Positions 11,419-20,637 of a stretch of 64,000 bases of DNA are shown here, piece by piece. Position 1 is the stretch's first letter. The number at the start of each line of letters is the position of its first letter. The notes beneath the pieces were generated by a model. It made no database searches, had not been told where the DNA came from, and worked only from the letters and a program-made list of their open reading frames with translations. The DNA is taken from positions 663,415 to 727,414 of the forward strand of contig NZ_JADKYX010000001.1 in the NCBI RefSeq assembly GCF_016093545.1. Reading direction: 5' to 3'. Origin of the DNA: Massilia rhizosphaerae (GTDB taxonomy: Bacteria; Pseudomonadota; Gammaproteobacteria; Burkholderiales; Burkholderiaceae_D). The translations under genes were made by a program, and so were the position numbers.

Positions 11419-11772
11419 TCAGCTACGCCCGCGCCGGCCGCCCGCGTCCTCCGGCTCGCTGTCCGACTGGCGGCTGCCCGCGTTGCCGGTGCTCAGGCTG
11501 CCGATGCCGCCGAGTCCGGTTTGCAGCTCGCCCGCTTCCTCGCCGACATAGCCTTCGCCACCGCTGTCACGCTCGGCGTCATTGCTCAGCAAATCGTCCG
11601 TGCGGCCTTTTTGCAGATTGCCGCCCGTATCCGACCGTGCCCGGGTGCCGGTTTCGCCCGTCCCGCCCACGCCCAGCGTCTCGGCCGCGCTCGTGCCGTC
11701 CTTCGTCACCTGGTCGTAGTTGCGCCCTTTGGCGTCCTTGCCTTCGCTCTGCATGGACATCGCACTCTCCAT
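11419..11772 (-). CDS. Small Gly-rich disordered hypothetical protein
   Basis: 117 residues if started at MESAMSMQSEGKDAKGR, which has a good ribosome binding site (AAGGACAACAA before the ATG at 11772). A start at 11808 (MAEDYDDHQGQQ) is possible but has no such site. The protein is highly polar, rich in Gly, Ser, Glu and Asp, with no hydrophobic segment, so intrinsic disorder is likely. It resembles small stress-associated hypothetical proteins in composition only. Stop lies 58 bp from the bkd hairpin; it is divergent from kefF. Confidence 0.55.
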   Translation of the reverse strand: MESAMSMQSEGKDAKGRNYDQVTKDGTSAAETLGVGGTGETGTRARSDTGGNLQKGRTDDLLSNDAERDSGGEGYVGEEAGELQTGLGGIGSLSTGNAGSRQSDSEPEDAGGRRGRS

Positions 11773-11935
11773 TTGTTGTCCTTGATGATCATCATAATCC
11801 TCCGCCATGGGCGGGCTATAGGCCTGGACCCGGCTGGCTTGTAGGACATGTCGGGCGAGAATGACGCAAAGCATGCCTGTCCAAGCCGGCCATTCGGATA
11901 TGCTATAAAACTGTGTTGCAAACAATAACAACCGC

Positions 11936-12523
11936 ATGAACGAACCGAACATCCTGGTGATCTACGCCCACCCGGCGCCGCACCGCTCGCCCGTCCACCG
12001 GCGCCTGGCCGAGACGGCGCGCGCGCTCCCCGGCGTCGAGGTGCGCGACCTGTACGACCTCTATCCCGACTTCGACATCGACGGCGAGCGCGAACGCGAA
12101 CACCTGGCCGCGGCGCACCTGCTCGTCTTCCTGCACCCGTTCCGCTGGTACGGCATGCCGGCGCTCGTGAAGGAGTGGATGGACGTCGTCCTGCAGCCCG
12201 GCTGGGCCTACAACGACGCCGCGCACACGGGCGAATGCGCGCTGCGCGGCAAGAGCTTCTGGCTCGTCACGACGACGGGCAGCGGGCCGGACGCCTACCG
12301 CGCCGGCGGCCTGCACGGCCGGCCTTTCGCCGATTTCCTCGCGCCGTACGAAGCCACGGCCGCGCTGTGCGGCATGGACTGGATCGCGCCGCTCGTCATG
12401 CACGGCGCGGCGCAGGCCGGGCTTGATGCCGTCGACGCGCACGCGGCCGAGTTCCGGCATCGGCTCGAAGGCTATGCGGGCCTCGCGGCCGCTGCCCGGG
12501 AGGAGCGCCCCCATGGAGCATAA
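11936..12523 (+). CDS. kefF: KefF-like NAD(P)H quinone oxidoreductase, ancillary to K+ efflux
   Basis: 195 residues of the flavodoxin-like quinone reductase family. NILVIYAHPAPHRSPVHRRL matches the FMN-binding start of KefF, followed by LYDLYPDFDID, HPFRWYGMPALVKEWMD and the GKSFWLVTTTGSG segment. KefF binds FMN and activates the KefC antiporter during electrophile stress; the direct downstream overlap with a KefC-type gene (11 bp) supports that role. A TATAAA box at 11904-11909 may belong to its promoter, but no convincing -35 was found. Confidence 0.88.
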   Translation: MNEPNILVIYAHPAPHRSPVHRRLAETARALPGVEVRDLYDLYPDFDIDGEREREHLAAAHLLVFLHPFRWYGMPALVKEWMDVVLQPGWAYNDAAHTGECALRGKSFWLVTTTGSGPDAYRAGGLHGRPFADFLAPYEATAALCGMDWIAPLVMHGAAQAGLDAVDAHAAEFRHRLEGYAGLAAAAREERPHGA

Positions 12524-14321
12524 CCTGCTGCAGAACGCCGTCGTCTACCTGGGCGCCGCCGTGCTCGTCGTGCCGCTGGCGAAGCGGCTCGGCATGGGCG
12601 CCGTGCTGGGCTATCTCGTGGCCGGCATCGTGATCGGACCGTTCGGCCTGGGCCTCATCGCGCACGGCGAGGACGCCCTGCACTTCGCCGAATTCGGCGT
12701 CGTGCTGCTGCTGTTCCTGATCGGCCTCGAACTGGAGCCGAGCCGGCTGTGGGCGTTGCGCCGGCCGATCTTCGGCTGGGGCGGCGCCCAGGTCGCGGGC
12801 GTCGCGGCGGGGCTGTTCGGCGCCGCCTTGCTGGCCGGCGTCGACTGGAAAGTCGCGTTGATCGCGGGCCTCGGCCTGTCGCTGTCGTCGACGGCGATCG
12901 CCCTCGCGTCGCTGGAAGAGCGCAACCTGATGCCGACTCCGGCCGGCCAGGCCGGGTTCGCGATCCTGCTGTTCCAGGACATCGCCGCGATCCCGATGAT
13001 CGCCATCGTGCCGCTGCTGGGCGTGCCGGAAGCGGCCGGCGGCGGAGGCAATGCGTGGCTCGCCGCGCTCAAGGTCGCGGGCGTGCTCGCGGGGCTCGTC
13101 GTCGCCGGCCGCTTCCTGATGCGGCCCCTGCTGCGCATCATCGCCAAGACGGATGCGCGCGAGATCTTCACGGCGTTCGCCCTGCTGCTCGTCATCGCGA
13201 TCGCGCTGCTGATGCAATGGGTCGGCATGTCGATGGCGCTCGGCGCGTTCATGGCCGGCGTGCTGCTCGCCGATTCCGAATACCGCCACGCGCTCGAGAC
13301 GGACCTGGAGCCGTTCAAGGGCCTGCTGCTCGGCTTGTTCTTCATTGCCGTCGGCATGTCCGTCGACTTCGCGGTGTTCCTGGCCCGCCCTGGCCTCGTG
13401 CTGGGCCTCGTCGCCGGCTTCCTCGTCATCAAGGTCGCGGTGCTGTACGGCCTGTCGCGGTTGGCCGGCATCGCGCGCGGCCAGCACCTGCAGTTCGCGC
13501 TGCTGCTCGCCCAGGGCGGCGAGTTCGCGTTCGTCGTGTTCGGCGCGGCGGCCACGGCCCGCGTGTTCGCGCCGGACGTGGCGTCGATCCTCGTCGTCGT
13601 CGTCGCGCTGTCGATGGTCGTCACGCCGCTCGCGCTGATGGCCTACGACCGCGTCGCGGCCGGCCGCGAATGCGGACGCAGCGAGCGCGACGCCGACCGC
13701 ATCGAGCCGAACGAGGACCACGTGATCGTGGCCGGCTTCGGCCGCTTCGGCCAGATCGTCGGCCGCTTCCTGCACGCGAACCGCGTGCGCCTGACGGTGC
13801 TCGACCACGACCCGGACCAGATCGACGTCCTGCGCACCTTCGGCTTCAAGGTGTTCTACGGCGACGCGACGCGCCCCGACCTGCTGCGCGCGGCCGGCGC
13901 CGCGAAGGCGCGCGCGGTGGTCGTCGCGATCGACGACGTCGAGGACAGCTTGAAACTCGTGGACGCGGTGCGGCGCGACTACCCCGGCCTGCCCGTGTTC
14001 GCGCGCGCCCGCAACGTCACGCATTACTACCAGCTGATGGATCGCGGCGTGGAACTCATCGAGCGCGAGACGTTCGAGTCGGCGCTGCGCCTGGGCCGCT
14101 CGGTCATGACGGCGGGCCTCGGCCAGAACGCGTACGCGACACGCCAGGCGGCCCTCAAGTTCAGGCGCTACAACAAGCAGACGCTGGATGCGGTCTACCC
14201 GTATTACAAGGACCGGGAGCGGCTCGTGTCGGTCGCCAAGCAGGCGCGCGAGGAACTCGAGGCGATGATGTCGCGCGACCGCAAGGCGTTCGACGAGGAA
14301 GCGGGCAGCGACTGGGATTAA
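12513..14321 (+). CDS. kefC: Glutathione-regulated K+/H+ antiporter, KefC/KefB type
   Basis: 602 residues starting at MEHNLLQNAVVYLGAAVLVV behind GGGAGGAG. An N-terminal CPA2 antiporter domain of about 12 membrane segments (LLLFLIGLELEPSRLW, GLGLSLSSTAIALASL, LLFQDIAAIPMIAIVPLLG, FMAGVLLADSEYRH) is followed by a cytosolic RCK/KTN domain (about 405-530: HVIVAGFGRFGQIVGRFL, then FYGDATRPDLLRAAGA). In the family this channel-like antiporter is held closed by glutathione and opened by glutathione adducts, acidifying the cell to protect against electrophiles. Coupled to kefF. Confidence 0.92.
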   Translation: MEHNLLQNAVVYLGAAVLVVPLAKRLGMGAVLGYLVAGIVIGPFGLGLIAHGEDALHFAEFGVVLLLFLIGLELEPSRLWALRRPIFGWGGAQVAGVAAGLFGAALLAGVDWKVALIAGLGLSLSSTAIALASLEERNLMPTPAGQAGFAILLFQDIAAIPMIAIVPLLGVPEAAGGGGNAWLAALKVAGVLAGLVVAGRFLMRPLLRIIAKTDAREIFTAFALLLVIAIALLMQWVGMSMALGAFMAGVLLADSEYRHALETDLEPFKGLLLGLFFIAVGMSVDFAVFLARPGLVLGLVAGFLVIKVAVLYGLSRLAGIARGQHLQFALLLAQGGEFAFVVFGAAATARVFAPDVASILVVVVALSMVVTPLALMAYDRVAAGRECGRSERDADRIEPNEDHVIVAGFGRFGQIVGRFLHANRVRLTVLDHDPDQIDVLRTFGFKVFYGDATRPDLLRAAGAAKARAVVVAIDDVEDSLKLVDAVRRDYPGLPVFARARNVTHYYQLMDRGVELIERETFESALRLGRSVMTAGLGQNAYATRQAALKFRRYNKQTLDAVYPYYKDRERLVSVAKQAREELEAMMSRDRKAFDEEAGSDWD

Positions 14322-14340
14322 TGTCCCGTTTCGTCGGGAC

Positions 14341-14467
14341 CCACGCGTTTGGTGGGCACAGGGTGCCCACCCTACGGCGCTGACGCCACTTACCTCGTGT
14401 AGGGTGGGCACCCCGTGCCCACCTTGAACCGCCGCGACGCAGGGCACGCATTTCATGCCCCCCTACG
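14341..14467. repeat. Intergenic palindromic repeat, copy A
   Basis: Two linked palindromes: ACGCGTTTGGTGGGCACAGG followed by GTGCCCACCCTAC (to 14375), then GTAGGGTGGGCACCCCGTGCCCACC (14399-14423) and a decayed tail with ACGCA and CCCCCCTACGGCG. The core GTAGGGTGGGCAC...GTGCCCACC recurs at 19.4, 26.4 and 39.2 kb. It fills the gap between convergent kefC and GH43 genes and its end overlaps the GH43 stop codon. Could form transcript hairpins that act in both directions. Confidence 0.7.
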
Positions 14468-15413
14468 GCGCCGGTTGCTCTGTCCACGTGGGTCCGTTCG
14501 TCGCCGGCTTGCCGTCCACCCAATCGAGCCGGTCGATGCACATGCGCCGCGCCGTCCGCGCGCGGTCCCATGCGTGGTACACGATCCACGTGCGCCCGTC
14601 CGGCCCCACGGTGAACGAGTTGTGGCCGGGCCCCAGCAGGTCCCCGCCGCCGGGCGTGCGCATCAACAGCGCCTCGTGGCCGCCCTCGGGGCGCGTGTAG
14701 GGTCCCAGCGGATCGTCGGCCACGACCCAGCTCACGCCGTAGTTCTCGCGCTCCCACGCGCCGCCGCTGTAGAAGCAGTAATAGCGGCCGCCGTGGCACA
14801 GCACGGCCGCGCCCTCCACCGTGTGCCAGTCGTAAACGGCGCCGTACATCGCACGGCCCTTGCGGAACACGTGCCAGTCCTCGTGCGGGCGCACGACGAT
14901 GCGCGCATCGCCCGCCAATGTCGTCATGTCGACGAGCCGGTCGACGACGATGCCCGTGCCGATCCGCCAATCGTCCGCCGTCTCGAGGAAGTCGACGCAG
15001 TAGAACAGATACCACTGGCCGTCGGCGGCGCGGAACGGATGCGCGTCGATGGCGAACGGCCGGTCCGGGACGAGCAGCTTGCCGCTGTCGACGAACGGTC
15101 CGGCCGGATGGTCGGCGACCGCCGCGCGCAGCTTCTGGTCCGTGCCCTCCGGGTTCGATCCGGCCGAGTAGTACATGGTGAAGCGCCCGTCGTGACTCGC
15201 CACTTCCGGCGCCCAATAGTCGGTTGCGCCGATCGGCAGCAGCGCGTGGCCCAGCGCTTCCCACGTCACGAGATCCGGCGAGCGCAGCACCGGCACCTGG
15301 CGGCCGTCGGCCGCACCCGGCGCCGTGCCGTACGCGTAGTAGACGCCGTCGTGGCGCAGCACGAACGGGTCCGCCATCGCCTCGGGCCAGACCGGATTGC
15401 GGTAGGTTTTCAT
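14463..15413 (-). CDS. Glycoside hydrolase family 43 (arabinofuranosidase/xylosidase-like), cytoplasmic
   Basis: 316 residues starting at MKTYRNPVWPEAMADPFVLR, 2 bp after the TonB receptor stop; the longer open frame runs into that gene and is not coding. Five-bladed beta-propeller GH43 signatures: base Asp in ADPFVLRHDG, the WAPEVASHDGRFTMYYS blade, pKa-modulating Asp in FAIDAHPFRAADGQWYLFY, and GPGHNSFTVGPDGRTWIVYH. No signal peptide, so it probably acts on imported oligosaccharides, releasing arabinose or xylose. Co-transcribed with the receptor and controlled by the LacI protein upstream. Exact linkage cannot be read. Confidence 0.85.
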   Translation of the reverse strand: MKTYRNPVWPEAMADPFVLRHDGVYYAYGTAPGAADGRQVPVLRSPDLVTWEALGHALLPIGATDYWAPEVASHDGRFTMYYSAGSNPEGTDQKLRAAVADHPAGPFVDSGKLLVPDRPFAIDAHPFRAADGQWYLFYCVDFLETADDWRIGTGIVVDRLVDMTTLAGDARIVVRPHEDWHVFRKGRAMYGAVYDWHTVEGAAVLCHGGRYYCFYSGGAWERENYGVSWVVADDPLGPYTRPEGGHEALLMRTPGGGDLLGPGHNSFTVGPDGRTWIVYHAWDRARTARRMCIDRLDWVDGKPATNGPTWTEQPAP

Positions 15414-15415
15414 CG

Positions 15416-18148
15416 TCACAGCGAGAAGCGCAGCCCGAGGCCGTACGTGGTCGGGTTGTAGCGGATGTCGCGCGGGATCATCGGCGACGCCAGGTAGCTC
15501 TCGTACTTTTCGTGCGTGAGGTTGATGGCGTCGAACTGCAGCGACACGTTCTTGTGGATGGCGTACGAGACGCTCAGGTCGACGAACGTGCTGGCCTTGA
15601 CGATGCGGTCCATATTGAAGCGCGGCTCGGCGATCTGCTCGACGTAGTCGCCGCGGTGCGTCGCGGTCAACCGGCCCGTGATGCCGTTGCCTTCGTACAG
15701 CAGCGCGAAGTTGTAGTTCTTCTTCGCGACGTTCGTCAACGCCGTCGTGCGGTACGTCGTGCCCGTCGGCGCGACGAGCGTCTGGTTGTCGCCGGCTATC
15801 CAGGTGTAGTTGAATTGGGCGCCGAAATTGCGCCACGGGCCAGGCAGGAAATCGAAGAATTTCTGGATGCCGAATTCGGCGCCGCGCAACGAGCCCGTGC
15901 CGGAATTCTGCGGACGCGTCACGCGGTAGTTCTGGCCGCCGATGACTTCGTTCGACTCCATGTTCTGCAGATAGCCGTTGATGTCGCGGTGGAACAGCGC
16001 GATCTGCGCATAGCCGTTCTTCGGGAAGTAGTATTCGAGCGTCGCGTCCGTGTTGATCGACCGCGTCGGCCGCAGGTTCGGGTTGCCGGCCGAGCCGGTG
16101 CCGGGCGCGTTGACGGTCGGCGGGATCAAGGACAGCGCCGGGTTCAGCGACGCGAAGTCGGGCCGCGTGATCGTCTTGCCGATGGCGATGTGCGATTGCA
16201 GGTTCTCGCGCCAGCCGATGACCGCGGCGGCGCTAGGCAGGAAGTTGTTCTCCGTCGAATCGACGGCGATCGGCGTGATCGTGTCGCCGATGCGGCTGTT
16301 GCCGTTCAGGTTGCGCGCCACGCGGACATAGCGTCCGCCGACGGTGCCGGACAGGTCGATCGTGCCCGCCTTGGCCTTCCAGCGCGCGGCCAGGTACACG
16401 GTGCTCGTGCTTTCGCGCTGCTCGAAGGTGCGCGTCGGGTCGACCGCCACGCGGCCCGGCGCCGCGCCGTAGAACGCGCGCACGGTATCGGCCTGGTCGA
16501 TCAGGAACTCGCGCGACGGCGTGAGCCACGGGCCGCCCAGGCGGTCGAGGCCCGGCACCAGCGACTCGAAGCCGGGGCCGAACGCGGCGACGGGATTCGC
16601 GCGCACGGCCCCGGTCTTGTCGCTGTGGCCTTCCGCGCCGTGGAAGCTGGCGCGGTGGTTCGACAAGCGCACGCCGGCGTCGATGCCGGAGATGAAGCCG
16701 TCGCCCAGCCGGTACGACGCGTCGCCGCGCCACTGCACCTGCTCGCCCTTCGAGACGCCCCAGTTCTGCACCATCCCGCGCAGCACGAACGCGTTCGGGT
16801 CGCGCAGCGCGTCGGGACTCGTGGGCGTGCTCACGCTCGAATAGCCGCCGTGGCCGTCCGCGCCATACGTATAGACGCCGACGCTGGCGCCGGGAATCTG
16901 CTGGTCAACGATCACGGTGTCGTTGACGAACGTCGACCTGGTCCAGCCGAAGTTGGAGCTCGCCTTCCACGGTCCTTCGCGGTAGTTCAGGCCCAGGTCG
17001 AGGAAGTGCGTCGTCGTGTGTTCCTTCACGCCCCACGTCGACGTGGCCGTGTACGGGTCCCAGTCGTACGGCCCGCCGAACTGCTTCGCCTGCGCGTACG
17101 CCGACTGGATCGGGCACACGACGCCCTCGGGCGTGTCGCAGTAGGCGCCCTGCGGCGCCAGCTGCACGTTGTACAGGGTCGGCGTCCACGTCGTGATGGC
17201 GAGGATATAGTCGACGGCGCTGCGCGCGCGGTAGCCCGTGCCGAGGTATTGCACGTTCGCTTCCAGGGTCGGGTTGACCTTCCATTGCAGGGCGCCGTGG
17301 ATGCTGCCGCGGTCGCGGTCGCCCGCGTTGTAGATGCCGCCCACGTTCGGCAGCTCGCCCAGCCGGGCGCCCGGCGCGAGCGGGCCGTCGTTCAGGCGCG
17401 TGCCGACGCCGTTCGCGTCGACGGAATGGACGCGGTCCGGCCGGTCCACCCACTGCACGGGATAGCCCCAGTGCTCGCGGTTGAACGCGACGTCGAACAG
17501 CGCGCCGATCTCGCCGTAGCTCGTGTGCCAGCGGTCGCTGGCCGAGAAGCCGGCGCCCGGATTGTTCTTCGTGTCGGTGGCGCTGGACCCCGTCACCTTC
17601 TGGCGCCGGTCTTCCACATAGCCCGTCACGGCGAGGCCCTTCTGGTCGAACGGCCGGCGCAGGCGCACGTCGATGCCGCCCGCGATGCCGCCCTCGAGCT
17701 GGTTCGGCGTCGCCGTCTTGTACACGTCCATGCCGCCGATCGACTGCACGGGCAGGTCCTGGTACTGCAGCCGGCGCCCGTTCCCCGTGAAGTATTCCAT
17801 CCCGTCCAGCGTCGTCACGATGTCCGGCAGGCCGCGGATGATGACCTGGTTCGTCTCGCCGCGGTCGCGGCCCACCTGCACGCCGGCGATGCGCTGCAAG
17901 GCGTCGCCCGCCGCGCGGTCCGGGAATTTGCCGATGTCTTCCGCGTTGATGGCGTCGACGACCTGCACGGCGTCGCGCTTGATCGCCTCGGCGCTGCGGA
18001 TGCTGCTGCGCAGGCCAGTCACGGTCACCGTCTGGATCTGCACGGGTGCGGCTGCCGCCGCCGGATCATCATTGGTCTGGGCGCCGGCCGCCTGCGCCAC
18101 CAACAAAAGGATGGCCGCGCACACGGGCCGGCGCTGGAACGTGCTCAT
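15416..18148 (-). CDS. TonB-dependent receptor, carbohydrate type
   Basis: 910 residues with a signal peptide (cleavage near AQAAGAQ). The TonB-box region (QTVTVTGLRSSIRSAEAIKR) and plug domain (VVDAINAEDIGKFPD, DALQRIAGVQVGRDRG, QVIIRGLPDIVTTLDG) belong to the large receptor class seen in carbohydrate utilisation loci of Xanthomonas and Caulobacter. The beta-barrel ends in GLGLRFSL. It should import oligosaccharides across the outer membrane. Followed by GH43 in the same unit, preceded by a perfect AT-rich palindrome and the LacI regulator gene. Confidence 0.9.
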   Translation of the reverse strand: MSTFQRRPVCAAILLLVAQAAGAQTNDDPAAAAAPVQIQTVTVTGLRSSIRSAEAIKRDAVQVVDAINAEDIGKFPDRAAGDALQRIAGVQVGRDRGETNQVIIRGLPDIVTTLDGMEYFTGNGRRLQYQDLPVQSIGGMDVYKTATPNQLEGGIAGGIDVRLRRPFDQKGLAVTGYVEDRRQKVTGSSATDTKNNPGAGFSASDRWHTSYGEIGALFDVAFNREHWGYPVQWVDRPDRVHSVDANGVGTRLNDGPLAPGARLGELPNVGGIYNAGDRDRGSIHGALQWKVNPTLEANVQYLGTGYRARSAVDYILAITTWTPTLYNVQLAPQGAYCDTPEGVVCPIQSAYAQAKQFGGPYDWDPYTATSTWGVKEHTTTHFLDLGLNYREGPWKASSNFGWTRSTFVNDTVIVDQQIPGASVGVYTYGADGHGGYSSVSTPTSPDALRDPNAFVLRGMVQNWGVSKGEQVQWRGDASYRLGDGFISGIDAGVRLSNHRASFHGAEGHSDKTGAVRANPVAAFGPGFESLVPGLDRLGGPWLTPSREFLIDQADTVRAFYGAAPGRVAVDPTRTFEQRESTSTVYLAARWKAKAGTIDLSGTVGGRYVRVARNLNGNSRIGDTITPIAVDSTENNFLPSAAAVIGWRENLQSHIAIGKTITRPDFASLNPALSLIPPTVNAPGTGSAGNPNLRPTRSINTDATLEYYFPKNGYAQIALFHRDINGYLQNMESNEVIGGQNYRVTRPQNSGTGSLRGAEFGIQKFFDFLPGPWRNFGAQFNYTWIAGDNQTLVAPTGTTYRTTALTNVAKKNYNFALLYEGNGITGRLTATHRGDYVEQIAEPRFNMDRIVKASTFVDLSVSYAIHKNVSLQFDAINLTHEKYESYLASPMIPRDIRYNPTTYGLGLRFSL

Positions 18149-18165
18149 GCGATTCTCCCCGCTTC

Positions 18166-18182
18166 AATTATTAGTAATAATT
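18166..18182 (-). promoter_or_regulatory. LacI operator upstream of TonB receptor/GH43
   Basis: AATTATTAGTAATAATT is a perfect palindrome (8-bp arms, one central base) 18 bp upstream of the receptor start. A 14/17 match lies upstream of the lacI gene at 19329-19345. Its AT composition stands out strongly from the surroundings. Confidence 0.65.
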
Positions 18183-18247
18183 TTTATCATGAAGCTAACG
18201 CAAAAGCGGGCGGACCGACGCACGCTTGAACCCGGGCGCCAAGACGT

Positions 18248-19309
18248 TCAGAGCCGCGGCGGGGCCACGGAATCGCGGGCCACCAGAGGGCATTCCATCT
18301 TGATGACGGCTTTGGTGGTGTGGTTTCCGCGCACTTGCGCGATCAGGGAATCGGCCGCCCAGCGGCCCATTTCGTAGTTTGGCAACAACACCGTGGTCAA
18401 CGGCGGGTGAGTGTAGCGGGCGATGTCCTGGTCGTCGTAGCCGACCACCGACAAGTCGCGCGGCACTGCGAGGTTGCGTTCGCGGGCGGCGTCGAGCGCG
18501 CCGATCGCCATCAAGTCGTTGGCGCAGAACAACGCCGTCGGGCGCTGCGGCAAGTCCAGCAGGTCCAGCGCATGGTCGTAGCCGGCCGCCACCTGCCAGT
18601 CGCCGGCCCGCACGAGCACCGGGTCGAACGGGATGTCGGCCGTCGACAACGCCTGCCGGTAGCCCTTCAGGCGCTCGGCCGCCGCCTCGATCCAGTGTTC
18701 GCCGTTGATGAAGCCGATGCGGCTGTGGCCGTTCTCGATCAAGTGCATCGTCGCCGCGTAGCCGCCCAGCAGTTCGCTGGGCACGACGGACGCGCGGGCG
18801 CGGTCGCGCGTGTGGCAGTTCAGCAGGACGACCGGCGTGTCGGCCAGCGCCGCCGGCACCGTCACGGCGCGCGTGAAGATCGTCGAATAGATGACGCCCA
18901 GCAATCCGGGATGGTCCAGCATGCGGGCGAACACGGCCGCTTCCAGCTCCGGATCGCCCCGCGTGGCGAACACGGCGACGAGGCAGTCGTGCTCCCAGGC
19001 GCCGTCCTTGGCGCCGTCGATGGTCTGCATGGCGTGTGGGCTCGTCGTCAGTTCGTCCGTCAGGTAGACGATCAGGTTGCGCGTCTGGGCCAGCGCGGCG
19101 GCCTGGTGGGCGTGCCGCTCGACGGGATAGCCCAGCTCGCGCGCGATGCGCAACACCGTCTCGCGCGTCACCTTCGACACCTTCGCCCCGCTCATGTGGT
19201 TGATGACCAGCGACACCGTCGATTGCGAGACACCGGCCAGCTTGGCGATGTCGGTCATCGTGGGACGGCGGGGACGGGGCGGCCGGGTCATGGGCGATCG
19301 TGTTGGCAT
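18248..19309 (-). CDS. LacI family transcriptional repressor
   Basis: 353 residues. The LacI helix-turn-helix is near the N-terminus (TDIAKLAGVSQSTVSLVINH, then VTRETVLRIARELGYP), after an unusually basic leader (PTRSPMTRPPRPRRPT). The periplasmic-binding-protein-like sensor follows, with ALFCANDLMAIGALDAARER and LSVVGYDDQDIARYTHPPLT. Starts at 19291 or 19258 are also possible, since none has a clear ribosome binding site. It most likely binds the AT-rich palindromes at 18166 and 19329, controlling the receptor/GH43 unit and itself in response to a pentose or oligosaccharide. Confidence 0.9.
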   Translation of the reverse strand: MPTRSPMTRPPRPRRPTMTDIAKLAGVSQSTVSLVINHMSGAKVSKVTRETVLRIARELGYPVERHAHQAAALAQTRNLIVYLTDELTTSPHAMQTIDGAKDGAWEHDCLVAVFATRGDPELEAAVFARMLDHPGLLGVIYSTIFTRAVTVPAALADTPVVLLNCHTRDRARASVVPSELLGGYAATMHLIENGHSRIGFINGEHWIEAAAERLKGYRQALSTADIPFDPVLVRAGDWQVAAGYDHALDLLDLPQRPTALFCANDLMAIGALDAARERNLAVPRDLSVVGYDDQDIARYTHPPLTTVLLPNYEMGRWAADSLIAQVRGNHTTKAVIKMECPLVARDSVAPPRL

Positions 19310-19328
19310 ACCGATGTCGATAGCACAA

Positions 19329-19345
19329 CATTATCACTAATTATT
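19329..19345 (-). promoter_or_regulatory. Candidate LacI autoregulatory operator
   Basis: On the minus strand this reads AATAATTAGTGATAATG, matching the perfect palindrome before the receptor gene at 14 of 17 positions. It lies 20 bp upstream of the lacI start, where a repressor would block its own transcription. Confidence 0.5.
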
Positions 19346-19373
19346 ACCGGCCGCCAGCGCGGCACGAGGCTTG

Positions 19374-19484
19374 GAACCTATCCCAGTAGGGTGGGCACCC
19401 CAGTGCCCACCATGCGTTACTGCGACGCATACGTTTGGTGGGCGGGGGCAATGCCCCCGGCATTACCCCCCCGCCCACCCTACC
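19374..19484. repeat. Intergenic palindromic repeat, copy B
   Basis: The fullest copy: AACCTATCCCAGTAGGGTGG, then GCACCCCAGTGCCCACCATG, CGTTACTGCGACGCATACG, TTTGGTGGGC and a GC-rich end CCGCCCACCCTACC. The outer GTAGGGTGGGC and GCCCACCCTAC arms pair with each other and inner GGGCAC/GTGCCC arms form a second hairpin. Situated between lacI and the end of the sulfotransferase gene. Copy C at 26.4 kb shares even the AACCTATYCCA lead-in. Confidence 0.75.
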
Positions 19485-19509
19485 AGTTCACGCCTGCCGA
19501 AATAGACTC

Positions 19510-20628
19510 TTAGTCCGTGACTTCGAAGGCTTCTTCCAGCACGTCCAGTTTATAGGGCGTCGCGCCGGCGCTGCCCTGCCCGCCCGCGGCCTGCTCGAGC
19601 CGCCCGCGCACCTGCGCCAGGTAGTCGGCGCGCGCCTTGCGCAGCACGTAGTCGCGGAAGTTGGCCTGTTCCAGCTCGCGCCACGCGGCTTGCTTCGCGG
19701 TCTCGGAGCGCGCCCGGGCGGCCTCGAACGACGCTTCCGTGAGCACGGCGTCCGCGCCCGTCATCAATTCGTAGCCGTACGCCTGCATGTAGTCGCGGGC
19801 CAGGGTCTCGATCACGCGGATGTCGTCGACGCTGAGCTGCTGCTTGAACTTGTCGGCGTTGGCCGGGATCGGCGCGAAGCAGTTCGACGACCACAGCGCC
19901 GACAGCTTCGAGATCTTGCGCGCTTCCGGCGAATGCGCCACGTCGAGCATCTGCGGCAGGAAGTCGATGCCGGCGAAGCTGCAGACGCTCCGCAGCGTCG
20001 CCTCCTGGTCGCTCAGGAAGTCTTCGTAGCGGATCGTGAGCGTGCGCTCGGGATAGCGGTCCAGCAGCGCGCGCGCCGCGTCGTGGGCCTGGACCCAGGT
20101 GCGGGCGTTGAGGGTGCTGTCGAAATCGTGGATGATGGCGCGGTTCATCGACGCCACCTGGCCGCGCGGATCGCGCACGACGTTCAGGAACAGCATGTCC
20201 GGGAACAGGCGCATCAATTCATCGGCGTAGTGGACGCTGTCCAGCGACTTGTCCATGACGATCTTCGCGCCCGTGCGCTCGCCCGCGCGCAGCAGCAGCT
20301 CCCACACGATGCGGTGCACGCTGCGCGGCTCGTGGCGCAGCTGTTCGAAGATCTCGACCGGGTCGTACACCATGTCCGGCCACTTGACCATGCTGACGGC
20401 CTGCAGCCCGATGACGTCCACGACCAGCCGGAAATAGGCGCGGTCGTCCTCCAGGTCGCCGTACAGGGGCACGAGCGGCATGAAGTCGACGATGTGCAGC
20501 GGATAAGGCGAGTGGAATTCGGGATTGAAGTTCATGCGCAGCCGCAGCGCGTGGCTGCCGCAGCGGCGCAGCGGCATCATCAGCAACGGGCGGGGACGCT
20601 TGTTCGCAACTGCCGTTTTCGATTCCAT
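19510..20628 (-). CDS. PAPS-dependent sulfotransferase
   Basis: 372 residues. The N-terminal PLRRCGSHALRLRMNF fits the 5'-phosphosulfate-binding loop and FLNVVRDPRGQVASMNRA fits the 3'-phosphate-binding Arg/Ser motif of the sulfotransferase superfamily. There is no signal peptide or membrane segment, so it acts in the cytoplasm. The acceptor is unknown (glycan, lipid or small molecule). It begins 9 bp after the transporter stop and is the last gene of an operon whose first gene makes PAPS, which strongly supports sulfotransfer as its activity. Confidence 0.82.
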   Translation of the reverse strand: MESKTAVANKRPRPLLMMPLRRCGSHALRLRMNFNPEFHSPYPLHIVDFMPLVPLYGDLEDDRAYFRLVVDVIGLQAVSMVKWPDMVYDPVEIFEQLRHEPRSVHRIVWELLLRAGERTGAKIVMDKSLDSVHYADELMRLFPDMLFLNVVRDPRGQVASMNRAIIHDFDSTLNARTWVQAHDAARALLDRYPERTLTIRYEDFLSDQEATLRSVCSFAGIDFLPQMLDVAHSPEARKISKLSALWSSNCFAPIPANADKFKQQLSVDDIRVIETLARDYMQAYGYELMTGADAVLTEASFEAARARSETAKQAAWRELEQANFRDYVLRKARADYLAQVRGRLEQAAGGQGSAGATPYKLDVLEEAFEVTD

Positions 20629-20637
20629 GCTTTCTCC

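Noticed and set aside
15224..18229. A 1001-codon plus-strand frame
   Set aside because: Antisense to the TonB receptor; no motif and biased composition.
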